DNA from: a virus
Reading direction: 5' to 3' (one strand)
IMG/VR virus record: IMGVR_UViG_3300035698_003074
Coordinates: 1-21,071 of that record
DNA length: 21,071 bases
Shown here: positions 20,407-21,071 of the stretch, one piece after another
Layout: each line of letters opens with the position of its first letter
How positions within the stretch are numbered: position 1 is the stretch's first letter
Made by a program: the position numbers and the translations under genes
The notes under the pieces: generated by a model
Told to the model about the DNA's origin: nothing
Databases searched by the model: none
What the model saw: only the letters and a program-made list of their open reading frames with translations

Positions 20407-20646
20407 TCATTTTATTTTCTGGGACAGTTCTTTCTGCTTGGCCATAGCCACCTTCTCCGGTGTGGAGTTCAGAGGATCTGGGGCCGGGGCAGGAACCTCA
20501 GCCACCACAGTGGTAGCATCCGAGAAGGACTGGACGACACTCTGTGGGATCAGGACTTCTGGCTCTGGGGGAGTTGGGGGTGTTGGACTAACAGCAGGGG
20601 ACTCCCAAGCGAACTTAGTTTTTTTCTTGATTTTTTTCTTGGCCAT
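20407..20646 (-). CDS. Small basic and Pro-rich protein
   Basis: A 79-residue protein with AGGAG 8 bases before ATG. It starts with a lysine run (MAKKKIKKKTKFAW), has a Pro-rich middle (SPAVSPTPPTPPEPEVLIP) and ends VAMAKQKELSQKIK. It is probably unfolded, able to contact nucleic acid or bind another protein by its proline track. No family is recognised. Similar Lys-run and Pro-rich small proteins are often found at the start of phage packaging operons. Confidence 0.6.
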   Translation of the reverse strand: MAKKKIKKKTKFAWESPAVSPTPPTPPEPEVLIPQSVVQSFSDATTVVAEVPAPAPDPLNSTPEKVAMAKQKELSQKIK

Positions 20647-20657
20647 GTGATTAACTC

Positions 20658-20921
20658 CTAATTAAGACTGCGTTGGTCTTCTTTATGGTGTTTTGGAAAA
20701 ATTTCATTTGAGGCCCTAGTAACAAGACTTCTTTTATCTGCTTTGTGAATTTTCCATATTTCATTTGAAGCCCTAGTAACAAGACTTCTTTTATCTGCTT
20801 TGTGAATTTTCCATATTTCAGGGAGCACTGTGTATGATGATGACGACCCGCCGCTTGGGGGTAATGGCTTTGAGAGACCCCCGCCCCCTCTTCTATTGGC
20901 TATATTGTGGATCTTATTCAT
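20658..20921 (-). CDS. Small protein with internal 19-residue tandem repeat
   Basis: I choose the ATG at 20921 (87 residues) because GAGG lies 8 bases upstream; a GTG two codons earlier overlaps that site. The N-terminus is NKIHNIANRRGGGGLSKPLPPSGGSSSS, flexible and Gly/Ser-rich. EIWKIHKADKRSLVTRASN then occurs twice in a row, followed by a shortened third copy EIFPKHHKEDQRSLN. The repeats are basic with alternating hydrophobic residues. I recognise no family. The start lies within the last codons of the upstream repeat protein, so the two are coupled. Confidence 0.6.
   Translation of the reverse strand: MNKIHNIANRRGGGGLSKPLPPSGGSSSSYTVLPEIWKIHKADKRSLVTRASNEIWKIHKADKRSLVTRASNEIFPKHHKEDQRSLN
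20702..20815 (-). repeat. 57-base tandem duplication inside a coding region
   Basis: Two adjacent 57-base copies (20702-20758 and 20759-20815) differ at a single base that I can see (G versus A after TTTCATTTGA). The unit is 19 codons, so the frame is kept. A diverged partial copy at the protein's end indicates older expansion of the same unit. Confidence 0.9.
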
Positions 20922-21071
20922 CGTCACTACCTCGGTCCGTAAATGGCCACCGTCTGATTGTCTTGTCCTGTACCGGAGCAGGTGACATGTCCTGTACCGG
21001 AGCAGGTGACATGTCCTGTACCGGAGCAGGTGACATGTCCTGTACCGGAGCAGGTGACATGTCCTGTACCG
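20914..21071 (-). CDS. Partial repeat protein, (MSPAPVQD)n followed by a short end
   Basis: An open frame enters from the right edge. It reads VQD, then four exact MSPAPVQD units, then KTIRRWPFTDRGSDDE and a TAA at 20914. The 24-base unit keeps the frame. The stop overlaps the next gene's ATG region, with that gene's ribosome site inside this frame, as in true coupled phage genes. The Pro/Ala repeat is probably an extended linker or a display tail. The beginning of the gene is outside the window, so its main domain is unknown. Confidence 0.6.
   Translation of the reverse strand, partial: VQDMSPAPVQDMSPAPVQDMSPAPVQDMSPAPVQDKTIRRWPFTDRGSDDE
20964..21071. repeat. Perfect 24-base tandem repeat at the window edge (4.5 copies)
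   Basis: Units at 20964-20987, 20988-21011, 21012-21035 and 21036-21059 plus 12 further bases are identical. Each junction carries the palindrome GACATGTC. The array runs off the edge, so the copy number is a minimum. The identity suggests recent expansion; a contig end caused by an unresolved repeat is also likely. Confidence 0.95.

Noticed and set aside
1-21071. tRNA genes, integrase, lysis genes
   Set aside because: I saw no cloverleaf sequence in the gaps, and no open frame has recombinase, holin or endolysin patterns.

Overview
The window is a piece of a tailed double-stranded DNA phage (or prophage) with a short-tailed, podovirus-like head and tail plan. Every convincing gene lies on the minus strand, so transcription runs from the right edge to the left edge. 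Genes are tightly packed, often with stop/start overlaps (TGA/ATG, TAATG), and most have clear AGGAG-type ribosome binding sites. The host is a bacterium, probably Gram-negative judging by the podovirus plan, but the sequence does not identify it.

In transcription order: (1) 21071-19526 holds four small proteins with low-complexity or repeated segments and a small beta-rich protein. (2) 19521-15182 is the packaging and portal block: large terminase, a small basic protein, a GNAT-like acetyltransferase, a short conserved phage protein and the portal. (3) 15169-10951 is the head block: a 56-residue protein, a Bbp19-like protein, the scaffold, a 298-base leader, the major capsid protein and two tandem paralogous structural proteins, closed by an intrinsic terminator. 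(4) 10879-8563 holds an unusual secreted-looking beta-helix protein, the tail adaptor and a short fibre-like protein. (5) 8582-5952 encodes one 876-residue fusion enzyme: a glycosyltransferase with a DxH motif like that of polypeptide GalNAc-transferases, a second glycosyltransferase-like segment, a ParB-like segment and a class I methyltransferase. (6) 5925-1 is the tail appendage block, with a LamG lectin-like protein carrying about 236 residues of Ser/Ala/Pro repeats, several small beta-rich proteins and the start of a large tail hub/tube protein that runs off the left edge.

The most exciting item is in the leader between scaffold and major capsid genes (13476-13773). It contains one solitary 31-base element that matches a type I-C CRISPR repeat in its 5' end (GTCGC), internal stem-loop and 3' end (GTGGATTGAAAC). 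There is no second repeat and no cas gene. It lies just downstream of a consensus sigma70-type promoter, inside a flanking inverted repeat. This arrangement fits an RNA anti-CRISPR (a solitary repeat unit that mimics crRNA repeats), placed in the capsid leader.

A second candidate system is tail glycosylation: the fusion glycosyltransferase lies three genes upstream of the Ser-rich tail protein, which would be a natural O-glycosylation substrate. Other oddities are a phage structural protein with a Sec signal peptide, a beta-domain shared by two distant genes, and perfect 24-base coding repeats at the right edge.
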